A DNA stretch of 64,000 bases from contig JACVTC010000157.1 of NCBI GenBank assembly GCA_016946835.1, positions 62,001 through 126,000 on the forward strand, written 5' to 3'. Of the stretch, positions 19,534 to 33,394 are shown piece after piece (the stretch's first letter is position 1; every line of letters starts with the position of its first letter). Below the pieces are notes generated by a model that saw only the letters and a list, made by a program, of their open reading frames with translations, was not told where the DNA came from and made no database searches. Made by a program: the position numbers and the translations under genes. This DNA comes from Neocallimastix lanati (nom. inval.). Its lineage: Eukaryota; Neocallimastigomycota; Neocallimastigomycetes; Neocallimastigales; Neocallimastigaceae.

Positions 19534-22500
19534 AAATCAAACCAATACAACTCTTTTAACTAATTCACTTACTGGAACTAAGGAATCTTCGAATATAGAA
19601 GATAATAAAGAAATAGCAATTGTAGCTGAAAGAAGAAGTAGAAATACTAATGAAAATAAACCATATAAGAAAGCAACCAAGAAAAGTTTAAAAGAAAATC
19701 CTCAACCAATTAAAGTTCCATCAAATAATCAGGAACAAATGGAAATGGAACCAGAAAGTGAAACTAATAGTAATAATAAAGGAAATGAAAATCAAAAAGA
19801 AACAGAAGCGTTAAATCATCTTGATCCATCTTTTATAAATGAACCCTCAATTGAAGAAGCAAAAAGAAGAAACAAGAAAGAAAGAGCAAAAGAAATAAAA
19901 GAATTAGCTAAAGAAATACAACTTCCAAGTGAAAAAAAGGTAGAAAAATCCAATAAGGAAATTATTATAAAAAAATTAAAAATAACAGGAAATCAAGATA
20001 ATTATAATATAGTGGACGATATTGGAAATAAGTTCGCTAATATTACCATCGGGCAGTTGCTCAATATCAATCCTAAATTGAGAACTGAATTATCTAAAGC
20101 CTTAAAGTTTACAACAATTATAGAAGATGAAGAAACAATCTTATCAACAATTAAGAAAGATAAGATTGTAAAAACAAAATGTAAGGTGGAAAACGTAGAA
20201 ACTACAGTATATTTAGATTCCTGTTCTTCTATTAATATGATCACCAAAACCTTCATGATAAATAATAAAATTCCATTTAAACCAATTTCTGCTATTAAAG
20301 AAACTTTATATCAAGCTTGTACTAATACCACGCTCATCTCAAAATTATATGAAATAGAAATAACAATTGGAAATATTACTTCTAAGGAAATCTTTAGATT
20401 GGTTGAAAAAGATGATATCTTCCAAGTATTAATTGGTGTGGATGCGCTAGCTAGAATGAAGATTATTATGGACTTCTCTGATCACACCTTATATCAAAAA
20501 ACAGATGAGATACGAAAGATAGGAAGTTTTGAAAGTGTGACAGAAATAGAAGGTGAAGAAGATGATATTAAAGATGAATTCGAAGAAGAATTGAATAAAG
20601 ATGTGCTAGTTGATTATTTATTAACCACCGAAGATAAATATATTCAAATTTTATATGAAGAAAATAATGATAATAATGATATTGATAATTCCTTTGGAAA
20701 TCATGATAAAGATGGAAATAATTTTTGCAATATTAATGATAATATAAATAATAATGATAATTATTTAAAGAATGTATTTGGATGTAAAATTAATAATGAT
20801 AAAATTTCTAAAATTTATAATAATAATTGTTCTTCTAATAAAAATATTAACAAAAATTTTAATATTATAAATAATCATAATAATCCATGTGAAATTAATA
20901 TCGATAATAAAAATAATAATATCGAAAATTTTTATAATAAAAATTTTTTTAATAAAAATTTTAATAATAAAATTAATAATATTTTTGAAAAACCTATTAA
21001 AAAAAATAATATCAATAATTCGAATAGTATTAATAATAAAAATTGTTCTTCTGAAAATTTTAATAATAAAAATAATATTAATAATTTCTCTAAAAATTTA
21101 AATGATATTAATAATACTGATAATATTTCTAAAGATTTAGATAATATTAATAATATTTATGAAAACTTAAATAGCATTAATAATACTAATAATCCTTATA
21201 ATATTTTTGGAAATAAAAATAATATTAATAATTTTTCTGAAATTTTTAATAAAAATAATATTAATAATCTTTCTGAAAACCTTAATAAAAATAATATTAA
21301 TATTGATAAACCTTATAAAAATTTTTGTAATGATAATAATAATAATATAGTTTCTAAAGATGTTGATAATATTATTAGCAATAAAAGTTTTTCGTCAATT
21401 TTAATGAAGATGTTAATAATAAAAATTCTTTCGAAATTAATCATCATGTTAATGATATTAATGATTTCGTTATAAGTGGTAGCAAAAAAGATAATAAAAA
21501 TTCTTTACAAAATAATTATTCTTTATTAACAAAAATAAATGAAATTAATAATAAAAGGAATTATGAAAACAGTGTAATCAAAAATATTGATATTTCTATT
21601 GAAAATACTGATAAGAATTTTAAAAGTGTAAAGGAAATAACTATTCATGAAATTGCGGCGAAAGCACCAACAAAAATTAGAAACAAACTAAAGTTTTTAT
21701 TATTAAATAATATAAATGTATTGGCACTTGATACAGATGATTTAGGTAAATCGAAATTACTAAGTCATAAAATAAAAATCATAAGTGGTCGAATGCCAAT
21801 TAAACAAAGAATGTATCGAGTAGCAAATAAGAAGCAAATGAGTATACTAAGAGAAGAAATAAGTAAATTATTAAGAAATGGATTGATAGAACCTTCAAAA
21901 TCATCATGGTCGTTCCCAGTTATTCTCGTTCCTAAAAAGAATGGTAAATGGAGAATGGTAGTGAATTATAGAAAATTAAATGATATTACTATTAAAGACG
22001 CATATCCTTTACCTTATATAGAAGAAATATTATTTTCTATAGGCAATAAAGTTAAGTACTTAACCACGCTTGACTTATTTTCTGGTTTCCATCAGATTCC
22101 TATGGAAAAAGAAGACAGAGATAAAACTTGCTTTACAATAATGTTTGGAAATTATAATTACAAATTATGCCATTCGGACTTTGTAATGCTCCTGCAACTT
22201 TCCAACGTGAAATGAACAGAATATTCTTGCCTTTAATTGGTAAATGTATGTTCATTTATATGGATGATTTAGTAATATTTTCTGATACCTTAGAACAACA
22301 CATATTGGATCTACAAAAAGTTTTTGATATTATTAAAGAAAATGGTCTAAAGGCTAATTTATCAAAATGCCATTTTATTAAACAAGAAGTTGAAGTATTA
22401 GGCCATATTTTATCCACAGAAGGTATAAAGCCAGTACCCAAAAAGGTAGATGTAATATCCAAATGGGAATCACCTAAAAATATTACTCAATTAAGATCTT

Positions 22501-24988
22501 TCTTAGGTGCAATTGGATATTATAGAAAATTTATTAAAGATTTTGCTATAATTGCTCAACCATTATTTAAACTATTAAAGAAAAATATAAATATATCTGG
22601 GATGATATAACTGAAGAAAGATTTAAAATTCTTAAGGAAAAACTTATTGATGCACCTATTCTTAAATATCCAGATTATGATAAACAAAAAAAAAAATTTT
22701 TAATTAGAACGGATGCTTCATTAGATGGAATAGGTGGTGTATTAATGCAGAAAGATAAAGATAACATTGAACACCCAATTCAATACATTAGTAGATCTTT
22801 AAAACCTACTGAAATAAATTATAGTATTACTGATTTAGAAGGCACAGCTGCTTACTATTGTTGTTTAAAATTTAAACCATATTTTAGTGGTAATAGATAT
22901 GATACTATTTTATATACTGATCATAAACCTTTAATAGGCTTATTTAATAATAAAGAACCAAATAATGCTCGTCAAGCTAGATGGGTTATAACTTTTAGTA
23001 TGTTAAAAATTGTAGTTAAATATGAACAAGGAAAGAAAAATGTTATTGCTGATGCACTTTCTCGATTAATTCCTGACTCTAAAAATATTAATAAAGAAAT
23101 TAAAAATAATACTTTGTTTATTCATTTGAATAATAATGAAAATATTAATTACGATTCTATTGAAAATATAAATAAAATGAATAATACAAATAAAAATGAT
23201 TATTCTTTAAATAATATTTCTGAAGAAAATAATTACGTTAATTTTAATAAAAATAATTTAGATAATAATATTATTAATTCTTTAAATAAATTAAATAATA
23301 ATAATAATAATTATATTTTTAAAAATTTAAATAATAATTCCAGTGTTAATAGTTATTATGAAAAATTTAATAATAATAATAATGACAAAAATTTTTATTT
23401 AGAAAATTTTGATAATAATTGTAATAATAGTAGTAACGATATTAAAAATTTTTCAAAGGAATTTTGTAACCATAATCAAAACAATATTAAAAATTTTTTT
23501 GAAAAACTTAATTATAACAATATTAATAAAAATTGTATTAAAAATTTTTATGAAAATAATTATGATAAAAATCCTTTAATTAATATTTCTGAAAATTCTT
23601 ATAATAAAAATCTTAATACATGTAATTCTAAAATTAATGATAACTATAATGAAAATAATATTAATTTAAATAAAAGTAAAGATAATAATAATTTGGAAAA
23701 TTATTATATTTTAAATAAAGATCCTATTGAAAATAATTTTAATGAAAATGAAATAACTTTTGTTACAACTAATGATGACAATAATAATACTAAAGTTGAA
23801 GAATTAAATAATAGTATTGCTATTAAAGAATATTTGAAAAAGAAAATAATTATTATAGATAATATTAAATATTTTAAAGACGGAGAAAATATTCGTAAAT
23901 TTGTCGAAAACAAAGAAGAGAAAATAGAACTATTATTAGCTGCGCATAGTGTTGGACATGAAGGCTATTATAAAACATACGATAGACTTAAAAGGAAATA
24001 TTATTGGGAAAACATGTCCAAAGATGTAGAATTACTTGTTAAAACTTGCCATGATTGTCAAATGAACAGACCACAACCAATTAATAGAGGTACTGAATCA
24101 TTTGCTACTAAACCAGGTTTACCCTTTACTCGAGTTGGTTTAGACATTATAGGACCCTTACCTATCACTAAATCAAATAATAAATACATAATTGTTTTAG
24201 TTGATTATTTTACAAAATGGGTAGAAGCCGAACCATTTCCTACAATTGAATCTAAAGACGTTATTAAGTTTCTTACTAATGTATTTTCTCGACATGGCAT
24301 TCCTGAAATTTTAATCACTGATAATGGTCCGCAATTTACTTCCAATGCTACAAAAGGATTTTTAGATTTATATAATGTTTATGTTCATTACATCAGTACT
24401 TACCATCCTGAAAGTAATGGCCAAGTTGAAAATAGAAATAGAGAAATTATAAAATATATTAGACTACTTGGAGGAACAGAAAAGAATTGGGATGAAATTC
24501 TTCCAGTTGCTTTATGGGCCTTAAGAACTTGCAAAAGTGAAGTTACAAAATTTTCTAGTTTTGAACTCTTATATGGTAGAACTGATCTACAACCATTCGA
24601 ATTAACAATTGCATATAATGATAGAAATATAAATGAAACCTTTGATGAATATTTAATTAGAAAATTTACAACTCATCATAAATGGATTATGGAAGCCACT
24701 GCTAATATTGATAATGCTAATAAATTATGGGAAAATAGAAGAAAACAACAAAAATCTATGAATACTGTTTTTGAACCAGGGGACTTAGTTTTATTTAGAA
24801 ATTTTTCAAGAAGAAAGTTAGACCCCTTTTACACTGGTCCTTTTAGAATTGTTCAAATGAATTATAATACCGCTTGTATTTGTGATATTTACACTGGTGA
24901 AATAGCTGACAGAAATGTACACCAGAAAAATCTTGTTCATTATTATACTTGGTATAATCAGACTTCAGGGGACGAAGTCTCATCTTAA
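19505..24988 (+). pseudogene. pol: Element B pol: protease, RT, RNase H, integrase, frameshifted
   Basis: The first segment (19505-21475) has a linker, protease with D-S-C-S-S near 20216 and KDDIF-LIGVDAL near 20410, then a long Asn-rich insert (20650-21400). A frameshift near 21390 moves to the frame of the RT fingers (LDTDDLGKSKLL, 21725). A one-base loss near 22160 moves to the palm segment with YMDD at 22257-22268. A third shift near 22585 leads to the last frame, ending at 24988. That segment has RNase H (RTDAS, YTDHK), a second Asn-rich insert (23080-23800), and integrase with H-X3-H and C-X2-C. The catalytic D at 24143, D at 24320 and E at 24428 keep DD35 spacing, followed by a GPF module. 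Frameshifts lie in A/T-rich sequence, so assembly indels are an alternative explanation. Confidence 0.87.
24960..24980 (+). promoter_or_regulatory. Conserved hairpin upstream of the polypurine tract (B)
   Basis: AGACTTC pairs with GAAGTCT around the loop AGGGGAC. Here it lies inside the last codons of pol, unlike in element A. Confidence 0.7.
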
Positions 24989-25000
24989 GCGGGGAGATTA
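24986..25000 (+). other. Polypurine tract of element B
   Basis: TAAGCGGGGAGATTA directly before the TGATACGG start of the 3' LTR. Confidence 0.7.
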
Positions 25001-26231
25001 TGATACGGGGTGTCACTAAATACCTTGTATTTCCTATTAAATATTCTTAATAATAATAAAATAAAGTAATTATTAAATATTCTTATTAAAATCTTTTATT
25101 AATATCAAATATAATATAAATTATTATTAAATATTCTTATAAATTTCTTTTATTAATATTAAATATAATAAAAATTATTATTAAATATTCTTATAAAATT
25201 CTTTTATTAATATTAAATATAATAAAAATTATTATTAAATATTCTTATAAAATTCTTTTATTAATATCAAATCTAATAAAAATTATTATTAAATATTCTT
25301 ATTAAAATCTTTTATAATAAAAATAATTATTAAATATTCTAATAAATTTCTTTTATTAATATCAAATATAATAAAAATTATTATTAAATATTCTTATAAA
25401 TTTCCTTTATTAATATTAAATATAATAAAAATTATTATTAAATATTCTTATAAAATTCTTTTATTAATATTAAATATAATAAAAATTATTATTAAATATT
25501 CTTATTAAAATCTTTTATTAATATCAAATATAATAAAAATTATTATTAAATATTCTTATTAAAAATTATATAATATTTAAATCATTATTAATTCTTATTT
25601 CTATATTAAGAATAATAAAAACCTATTTCAATAAATATTTGATATAAAATACAGAATTATAAGTTTCTGTATAATATTTTCTAAACCTTTGAAATAAACT
25701 AAAAATAAATCAAAAATCAAAAATAAATTAAATCTTTATTAAAAATAAAAATGAACTAAAATACAGAATTTCAATAATAAAAAAATGATCTAAAATACAG
25801 AAAATATCAATTCTGTATAATTCTCTCTCTGAAAAACAATATCAAGAAGAAGCTACCGCCCGGAATGCCCTTCGTGATACAATCTCTAAATTAATTTTTT
25901 ACATTTTAATTTAATAAATGTTATTTTTTTTTTTTTTTTAAAAAATAATTTAAAATAATAGTTAAAAATTAAAATAAAATAGTTATAATAGTTTTTTTTT
26001 TATAAAGAATATATTAATAATAAATAAAATGTATTAAAATAAAAGTATAAAAAGAAGAATAAATTTCTTTCTTTTTAATACGGGGAACAAAGAATTTTAA
26101 TTTTAATTTTAAATAAAGAATATTTTAAAATTTAATTTTTTTTCTTGTTTCCAAATTTATTTTTATAGTTATGTGTTAATATTTATTTTTTTGTTTTGAA
26201 TATCTTAGTGTTTCAACCCCAGCCCGTATCA
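25001..26231 (+). repeat. 3' LTR of element B
   Basis: 1231 bp, TGATACGGGG to CAGCCCGTATCA, a direct repeat of 15160-16331. It contains the 54-bp tandem array at about 25070-25560. Near its 3' end is a conserved block (GAAGCTACCGCCC near 25850). Confidence 0.88.
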
Positions 26232-27229
26232 GATGATAAAGAATGAAGTAATAAATTGATTCATATTAAAAACCTTTTAATATAGTTGTTGAAATTATAA
26301 CTGAATTGAAATCTCAATTTCAGTTATTTACATTTCAATAGTTAAAAAATATTATTTATTTAATTATAAATAATATATATATTTAAATAATTAATAATTA
26401 ATATAAATTCTTATTTAATATTTAAAGAATTATCTTAGGCCTAATAATTCAGAGAATATTAGTAAATAAGATTTATTACTAATTACTTTTAGTATAATTC
26501 TTCTAAATAAGGAATAATTCCTGTATATAAACAACTTAAATAACTTTATCAATATTTCTGTCTTTCGAATTAAGAAATAATTGAAATGAAAGAAATAAAT
26601 AAAATAAAATTTTCTGTATTTAAAATTGTAAAAGATTTTTCATATATTAATAAATGTATTTTATTTTCTATTATGTCATTCAAATTAATATATAAGATTA
26701 CATATTAAATTAGTATCAAAATTAAGTTAAAGTATTCAATTTTATTGTAATACTGCTTCTCTTTTTTTTGTTTAATTCTTATCTATAATGCATCTTTTAT
26801 ATTATAGATTTATTTTGGTTAATTTGAATATTAGGAAATAATAAAATTTCTATTTATTACAATAAGGAAATAATCAATAAGATTTAAAAATCTATTGTTT
26901 TTCCATCTCTTCAACTACTTCCAGAGGCTTTGCTACTTTTATATCTTCAAAAAGATATAAATTGACTACCTTGGAACCCCTTTTTAGGGGAGAGAAAATA
27001 AGAAAATAAAAATAGAAATAATAAAAATAAATAAAATAGAAATAAAATAAATAAATAAAAATAAAATAAATAAACAAAAATAAAATAAATAAATAAAAAT
27101 AATAATAAAAATAAAATAAAAATTAAAATAAAAATATAATAAATAAATAAAAATTATTGTGAAAGAATAAAATTATTTTTTGTGTTTTAATATTTTAAAA
27201 TTTTTTTTTTGAATTCCTCGAGCCATAAC
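26232..27229. other. AT-rich spacer; short unexplained coding-like stretch
   Basis: No gene recognised. On the minus strand 26900-26985 reads as a balanced, non-repetitive peptide (RGSKVVNLYLFEDIKVAKPL and on) and may be debris of the Copia element whose gag lies upstream on that strand. AAAT-rich repeats fill 27000-27150. Confidence 0.4.
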
Positions 27230-27881
27230 AAAGAATGACATCTTTAACGTAATTGCAGAGTTGCTTCCAATCATTTTTATATTGGAAAACATTTATAAAC
27301 TGTAGGCTTTCAGGAAGTGACCTATTAAAAATACCAGCCTTGACAGGATCACTCATCTATTTCGTTTTAGAGTTTAGCAATGAAGATGTTAATGTCGTCT
27401 TCTTCATTAAATTTCATATAATTTATTTTGTTTTTGATTTCTAGTTTCCTTTTCTCTGGACTCATTGTGAAGGACTTTTCTAACGTAGTCCATATTTGAT
27501 GGGCTGTCTTTCCATTACCTTCAATTATCTCTTCTTTGTATTCTCTCCTAGACTATTGGTAATGATCCATTTTACCATCACATGGTTTTTTATGTCTTTT
27601 AATGATGTGTTCTTTTCGTATACCAGGATGGGGTCAAACTTGTCTTTTAGGTAGTTGTCAAGGTCATCCCTGAGATTTCTTTTTCTAAGTTTCTTTATTT
27701 TTTCTTCTATTACGTTAATCATCAGTAGATATATAATGTTCGTTCTCCAGCTAGTGTAACTTTCTGTAGATAATTCAATAACACGATTGAAATTTTCCGA
27801 GTAATTGAAGGTGATACCTTTTACTATGGTTTCATCTGTGTCATCAATAGTTATAGGTAAGTTGTTTCGGTTTCTACTCAT
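27230..27881 (-). pseudogene. Copia-type Gag fragment
   Basis: Read from the ATG at 27881 on the minus strand. A 118-codon ORF ends at 27525. After a frameshift the homology continues (GNGKTAHQIWTTLEKSF, then KAGIFNRSLPESLQF) to about 27230. The W-X-L-X3-F pattern after a charged helical region is typical of Copia Gag (UBN2-like). The matching primer site (28681-28668) and LTR (28851-28682) lie upstream on the same strand. No zinc knuckle is seen, so the 3' part is lost. Confidence 0.7.
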
Positions 27882-27899
27882 ATTGTTATCTCCTTTTTG

Positions 27900-28667
27900 A
27901 ATTTTTAATAAATGTTTTCTTTATGAATGAATTTTTTTTTTTTTTGTTTGTTTGCTAAGTCTTTGAGAATTTTATGCAGCAGATGTTGTGATTGAATATT
28001 GGCGGTTTATTTGTTTTATAATTTAATTTAATTAATTGAAATACTATTATTTGATTTGTTGAATGATTAAAGCTTATATATTTTTTGAGTTAAATTTAAT
28101 TGGTTAAGTAATAATTACGATAATTTTCATGTTTTAAATTATTGGCTTAAATTTTGATATTAAGTTCTTCATTGTTTTATATATTTATCTAGGAAGAATT
28201 AAATTCACCATTAATTTATTGCTAATTTAATCACTTTTATATTATTTTAAATTCTATTCTCTAAATTATTTGTTAATTTATTTGTTCTTAACATGAATTA
28301 TATTTTCTTTTAAATCTTATTATTTAATTAGAATTTTAATAAGATTTTTGTTTTGTCACTGATTATTTTCAGTGTGACGTCTAGTATTTGATGCTGACTA
28401 TTTCAACATATCTTTATTTACTTCTTATTTATTTAAGAATTTTTATATATAAGTTAAAAGATAAATTGTTTCTCCTCTTTTAAATATATATGTATTAGGA
28501 AGAATTAGATAAAAAAAAAATCCTTTTTTTTTTTGTTTTTCTTTTTGTTTTTGTTTTTTTTATTTATTTATTTTTTTTTTGGTATTTTAAGACATAAATT
28601 AATAAGAATATGGTTTATTATTTATTTTTTATACTATATATATTTTAATATTTAGCTTTACATGAGT
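27900..28667 (-). other. Leader of the minus-strand Copia fragment
   Basis: About 770 bp of T/A-rich DNA between the primer site and gag. No ORF. A T-rich, poly(T)-like region spans 28510-28585. Confidence 0.45.
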
Positions 28668-28681
28668 TGAGACTCTTAATC
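28668..28681 (-). other. Primer-binding site candidate (half tRNA-Lys), minus strand
   Basis: The minus strand reads GATTAAGAGTCTCA, identical to the sites at 1563 and 32981, directly after an LTR end. Confidence 0.55.
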
Positions 28682-28851
28682 TTTTAAGCACTATAATTAT
28701 AAAAGTACACTTATAAAGTATATAATATTAATATAGCATTTTTATTTATTATATGAAAATAAGATTAACTACAATTTTATGAACTATTTGTAATTTTCTT
28801 ATCTTATATTGTTTGTATGTAAAATATGATTGATAGATATTATGTTCAACA
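28682..28851 (-). repeat. Copia-type LTR, minus orientation
   Basis: About 170 bp. The minus strand starts TGTTGAACATAATATC and ends before the primer site. Bounds are inferred from the TGTT start and the primer site. Confidence 0.45.
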
Positions 28852-28884
28852 CATTAATATTATCATTTAACAGAATTAATCTAT

Positions 28885-29610
28885 TGTATCTTAGATTCAT
28901 GGGTTTCAATCATCATCACCAACAGACTAGATAAAATCACAAAAATCAAATATTGCAATGAAAAATATTTTTTACAATTAATCTATTAACATCAGTAAAG
29001 CTGGCATCTTCATTCGATAGATTAATACGAATTCACAGTTGAATATGCTTATTACTCACCATTAATCAATAAAAATTTAATATCTATTGGAAACTTAATT
29101 AAACAAAATTATAAATTTTTATTTAATATCAATCACAACAAATCGTATGACACAATCTATGACAAATACCAAAACAAAATTAGTCATATTATTTCAAATT
29201 AAAATAATTAATTGAGCATTTGTTTATCAATCCAACGAATATTTTTGTATGACATTAATACCAGAAGCCCGAATGATTAAATTAATTATGTTAACTTGAA
29301 GATTCCCGATAAATTAACTTTATGGCACAGAAGGTTTAGTTACTTCGACATAATACCAATTAAAAACAAATAACTTAAGACAAACATCAAATTAAAATGT
29401 CCTCTATGTACTCAATCCAAAATTACAAATAAACCTTATTCAAGAAACATTAATACTATTAAGCGCATTTTTGAACTGTTACATTTGGACTTGGTTGGTC
29501 CATTACCCGAATCCACACATGAAACAAATATTTCTTTACTATTTTGGATAATTACTCCAGATACGGATGGGTTCTCTTCCTTAAAGGAAAAGATTACATC
29601 AGCATAATTA
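28885..29610 (+). pseudogene. Copia-type protease to integrase relic
   Basis: Broken frames on the plus strand read, in order, a protease-like LDS...ITNRLDKITK segment (near 28890-28945) and a Copia-type NLISIGNLIKQNYKF block (near 29080). The GAG-pre-integrase motif LTLWHRRFSYFD (near 29315) is followed by CPLC and RIFELLHLDLVGPLPEST (near 29470-29515), the integrase start with its first Asp. Many stop codons; it ends abruptly near 29610. It is opposite in strand to the neighbouring Copia gag, so it belongs to another copy. Confidence 0.75.
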
Positions 29611-29904
29611 ATATACTTTTGTAGTTTAGTAATTTACTTGGATTTTGTATTATTTAATTTATTATACTTTATAAAAAGAGGAATTACTTTTAAATTTTAA
29701 TTAATGAATGAAGGCATATTAATAATGCATAATTATTAATATTATTTATCAGAAAAATTTACTTATATTGGAAATAAATATCATTAATATAAAATTAATT
29801 TTGATAAAAGGAATATATTATAATTTTCTTTTAATAATTTGATTAATCATTTTAGTAATAAATAATTAGATATTAATATTTTTTTTTGTAATATATAACT
29901 AGTA

Positions 29905-31243
29905 TTAAAGGTAAGTTTAATATAAAATAATATAATTAATAATAAATAAGCAATTACTAATATAATTTAACACCTTTCTATACAAGTTGTTATACGAAGC
30001 ACTAATATTAATTTTAAATAATTACTTTATTAACACTTAAAAAATATAAGGCTGTCCTATTAAACTCTATTCATTAATAGTTTGCTAGGTTAATACTAAG
30101 TTTTTTGTTTATTTTTAAATTAATTGTTATTTATTTATTATTATATTTGATAAAACAATTTACTTTTAATAGTAACGTTAGTGCGTTATTGTTTCAATTA
30201 CATGGTTTATTTATATATTAAATGATTATACATATATTTAGTTTATATAAACTTACAAATCAGACAATTATAAAAATATCTAACAAATAAATAAATTTAA
30301 CTACATATAGAAATTAATAATACAATAAAATAAGATAAATGTACAATTAACGTACTAATTTAAACTAAAATTTAAATTATTAACTTTAAATTGTTAATTG
30401 TAATGAAGTCTAAATGTTAAAGTTCAAGGAAATTAAAATAGGAAAAATAAAACCACAAAAAAATTTATTTATATATTTATTTTATTTTTATTTTATTTCG
30501 ATTAATATTTATTAAAAAATTTATTTGCAAAATTTACATCTATTTATATATCTATTTAAAAATGTTATTTTTACAACTAAATTATATTTTTTCAGTTCTT
30601 TATAAAAATTTTTTAAACTTAAATTGATTTTTATAATCAATAATATAAAATTTTAATTATACTAATAAAGATAAAATACATTTGTAAAATCCCATGATCA
30701 TCAAGCCGAACTCTTTGGATTGGACTCAACCTTTTCCCAATCTATAATAATTTTAGTTCAATATAACTAGATTATTGTAGAATCTTCGAGAGTTTCTTCA
30801 ATTAGAAATTCCATAACTAAATAAAACCAGAGAGTTCTATTTTATTAATTATTTTTATCATTTTTCATATTATATTCATTTTCTAGAAAGAAATTTCGAT
30901 TTCTCGAACTTTTATCAAATCAAACTTTGTTTTTCTTAAAAAATATAAATAGGTGTGAATTTCTCAAAAAAAAATTTTTTTTTCTTAGTTCTTTTATTAA
31001 TTAATCAATTATTAGGTAATTTGGAATATTAAAACAACTATTTAATAAATAGTAAATTATATTTAATATTATTATATAAATTAATAAAATAAATATTTCT
31101 TATAAAACAAGCTATTTATTTATGTATTACAATCCTGTTGTATGAACAAATTCATTACACTAACTGTTTATTTGAACTTACAAATACATTACGTGACCAT
31201 GATGATATCATTGGATAGGCATCACTTCGCCGTGTATCTGTTA
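29905..31243 (-). repeat. Dispersed repeat R1, probable LTR of the F/G gypsy family
   Basis: Shares blocks with 50330-51004 and 57640-57995. One block has AGGTAAGTTTA (near 29916). One has TAGTGCGTTA (near 30178). The last runs from ATTACGTGACC to TGTATCTGTTACA (31188-31243). On the minus strand it starts TGTAACAGATACACGG. It is longer than the 50-kb copy, so an insertion inside (about 30600-31110) is likely. Confidence 0.55.
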
Positions 31244-31779
31244 CAATGTTACGAGCTTTAACATAAATATATTAATTTAGCTAGAATAAATTATAAAATA
31301 ATATATTCTAATAAATATAAAAAAAAATAATAATTTCATAAAATAATAAATATAAAATAAAGCATATAAAAATTATTTATTTATTTAAATCGTTTTATTA
31401 AAATAATTATTATTAAAAAAAAATAATTTTATATCAATAAATTTTATTCCATTTATTTATATTAAAACTATGAATAATTTGTACTTTTATATCCTATATG
31501 ATTATTTTTTACATCTAAAACTACCCTTTTACCTAATATATTTCTAATTATTACATAATTATTTCATATTTAATTCCTAAATTAACTCGTCTTTTTATTT
31601 ATTTTCTTTTTTATTTCATTTATATATTATTTTAATAGTTTATATATTGAATTTTATTTATGGATATTACATCAATAATTTATTACTGATTAATTTCATG
31701 ATAATTATTTTTATTTTTTGAGCTATACAATTATTATCAAATTTTTTTATTATTTAATCAATTTAGTTGAATCTCGTAT
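31244..31779. other. AT-rich spacer
   Basis: No gene or clear repeat seen. Confidence 0.6.
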
Positions 31780-32738
31780 TGACAATGTAAGAAATTATAT
31801 TTATCTATTTCGAAATAATTATTATTATTTAGTATGTAATAAATTATCTAGTTACTATAAATTACAATCATTAAATTAATACTTGATAATTTATTTAATT
31901 TATTATTATATATTCATTAAATATAGTTATATGAATTTACTTTATAACTATAATTATATCCATTTATTATATCAGTGATTTATTTATTTTTTCACTTCAT
32001 TTTAACAAATATTTTAGTCATTCTATTAATATTAACTTAATTTTGTTTTAATAATTTAGGTAAAAGATTGATTTTTTCTTTATTAATTCATTATATTAAT
32101 TAACAATTAACCAATAGCAATTAAATAAACAATTTCTAATTATATTTATTATTCTTTCATGTTTATTTTATTCTATTTATTTCAATTATTTTTAAATTCA
32201 ATAATAGATATTCTAAGGTTTTTCCTAATTTACTATTTTATTTTACTTAAAGTGTTCAATGACCAATATGTATAGATTATTTATTTAATTCTTGTTTATG
32301 TTTTTCTTCTAATCTTTTCCTAATTAATTGAATTTTTCTAATTAGAAAAAAATTTATTAAAATTTAAAATTTTCATACAAGTATAAATAAAGACTCTTGA
32401 GTTTCTCTTTGAGAAATCATAACTTATTATAACAAAAGTGTAATATTGATTCAAATTATTTTATAAATTTTTTTGTAATACTTTTTTCATTGTTTTTAAT
32501 TTCTTTTTTCAAATTACAAAATAAAGTATATCTAATTACTAATAAAACATATTATTAATTTCATAATAAAATATTTCTCTTTTTTTTTTTTAAATAAAAT
32601 TTTAAAAATATTGCTTTTTGTTGTAATAAGCTCGAATTCAAGGTTAAGTTTAGTTTTCTCAATTTAATATTATTTAATTATTAAACTATAATTAATAATT
32701 CTATTTAAATTTATCAATTTATTTAATAGAATTTGTCA
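31780..32738 (+). repeat. D-like LTR (tentative bounds)
   Basis: Contains TGTAAGAAAT at 31786, like the D LTR start. It carries a TATAAATA followed by a degenerate copy of the D hairpin (ACTCTTGAGTTTCTC and GAGAAATCATAACTT) near 32385-32425. Outer ends TGACAA/TTGTCA are inverted. No target duplication was found. Confidence 0.4.
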
Positions 32739-32761
32739 AGAAACCATAGTACTTGTACAGT

Positions 32762-32980
32762 TGTTAAATTAATTGTTAAAAATTAAGTATAAAATTTTAT
32801 AATTATATTAATTTAAGGAGAAAATAATATATATTTTAATATATTCATGTAAAATATTTGATTAATAATAATAAGCCACATATTATATTAACTATAAATA
32901 ACATAAAAATGTACATTATTATTTTCAATACTATTCAAATAATTTCATATAATAAAAGATATTCATTCTTATTTTTAAAA
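32762..32980 (+). repeat. Copia-type LTR (tentative)
   Basis: Starts TGTTAAATTAATTG and ends at the half-tRNA-Lys primer site. It contains the GCCACA motif also present in the 1.4-kb LTR. The left bound is inferred. Confidence 0.35.
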
Positions 32981-32994
32981 GATTAAGAGTCTCA
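32981..32994 (+). other. Primer-binding site candidate (half tRNA-Lys)
   Basis: GATTAAGAGTCTCA, identical to the sites at 1563 (+) and 28681-28668 (-). No Copia coding sequence follows on this strand. Confidence 0.5.
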
Positions 32995-33394
32995 GTCTTA
33001 CCAGATTGAGCAAAGACATGAAAGTTAAGTATTCAATATAATAAAATTATACATAAAAATATATATAACTATCTAACTTTAAATTGTTTTACATTTTTTT
33101 AAAAATTATTATTTTAATAATACATTTTCTTTACTCTAATCAAATCTATATAAATAAATATATTAATATTTCAAATTATAATTTATATAAACTTGAAAAG
33201 TATAATTTATATTATAGAAGTGTTTTAGTAATAATATATATATGGAACTGAAAACATATTGTAAGCCGATATGAAAAATAATATATATATGTAAAAAATA
33301 ATATACATATCGAGCAGAAAATATATTATAGTCAGCCGATATTATAAAAAAAAAAAAAAAAAATAAAATAATATTTCTTTCTATTATCTTCAGA

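Larger units (their letters stand above)
17350..26231 (+). mobile_element. Ty3/gypsy element B, decayed sister of A
   Basis: Gag-pol homologous to element A throughout, with a full 3' LTR (25001-26231) but only a 49-bp palindrome at the 5' side. Gag has two nonsense codons and a frameshift, and pol has three frameshifts. No TGG-type primer site follows the palindrome. Flanks (ACATG left, GATGA right) do not match, so the ends probably come from different events. Confidence 0.85.
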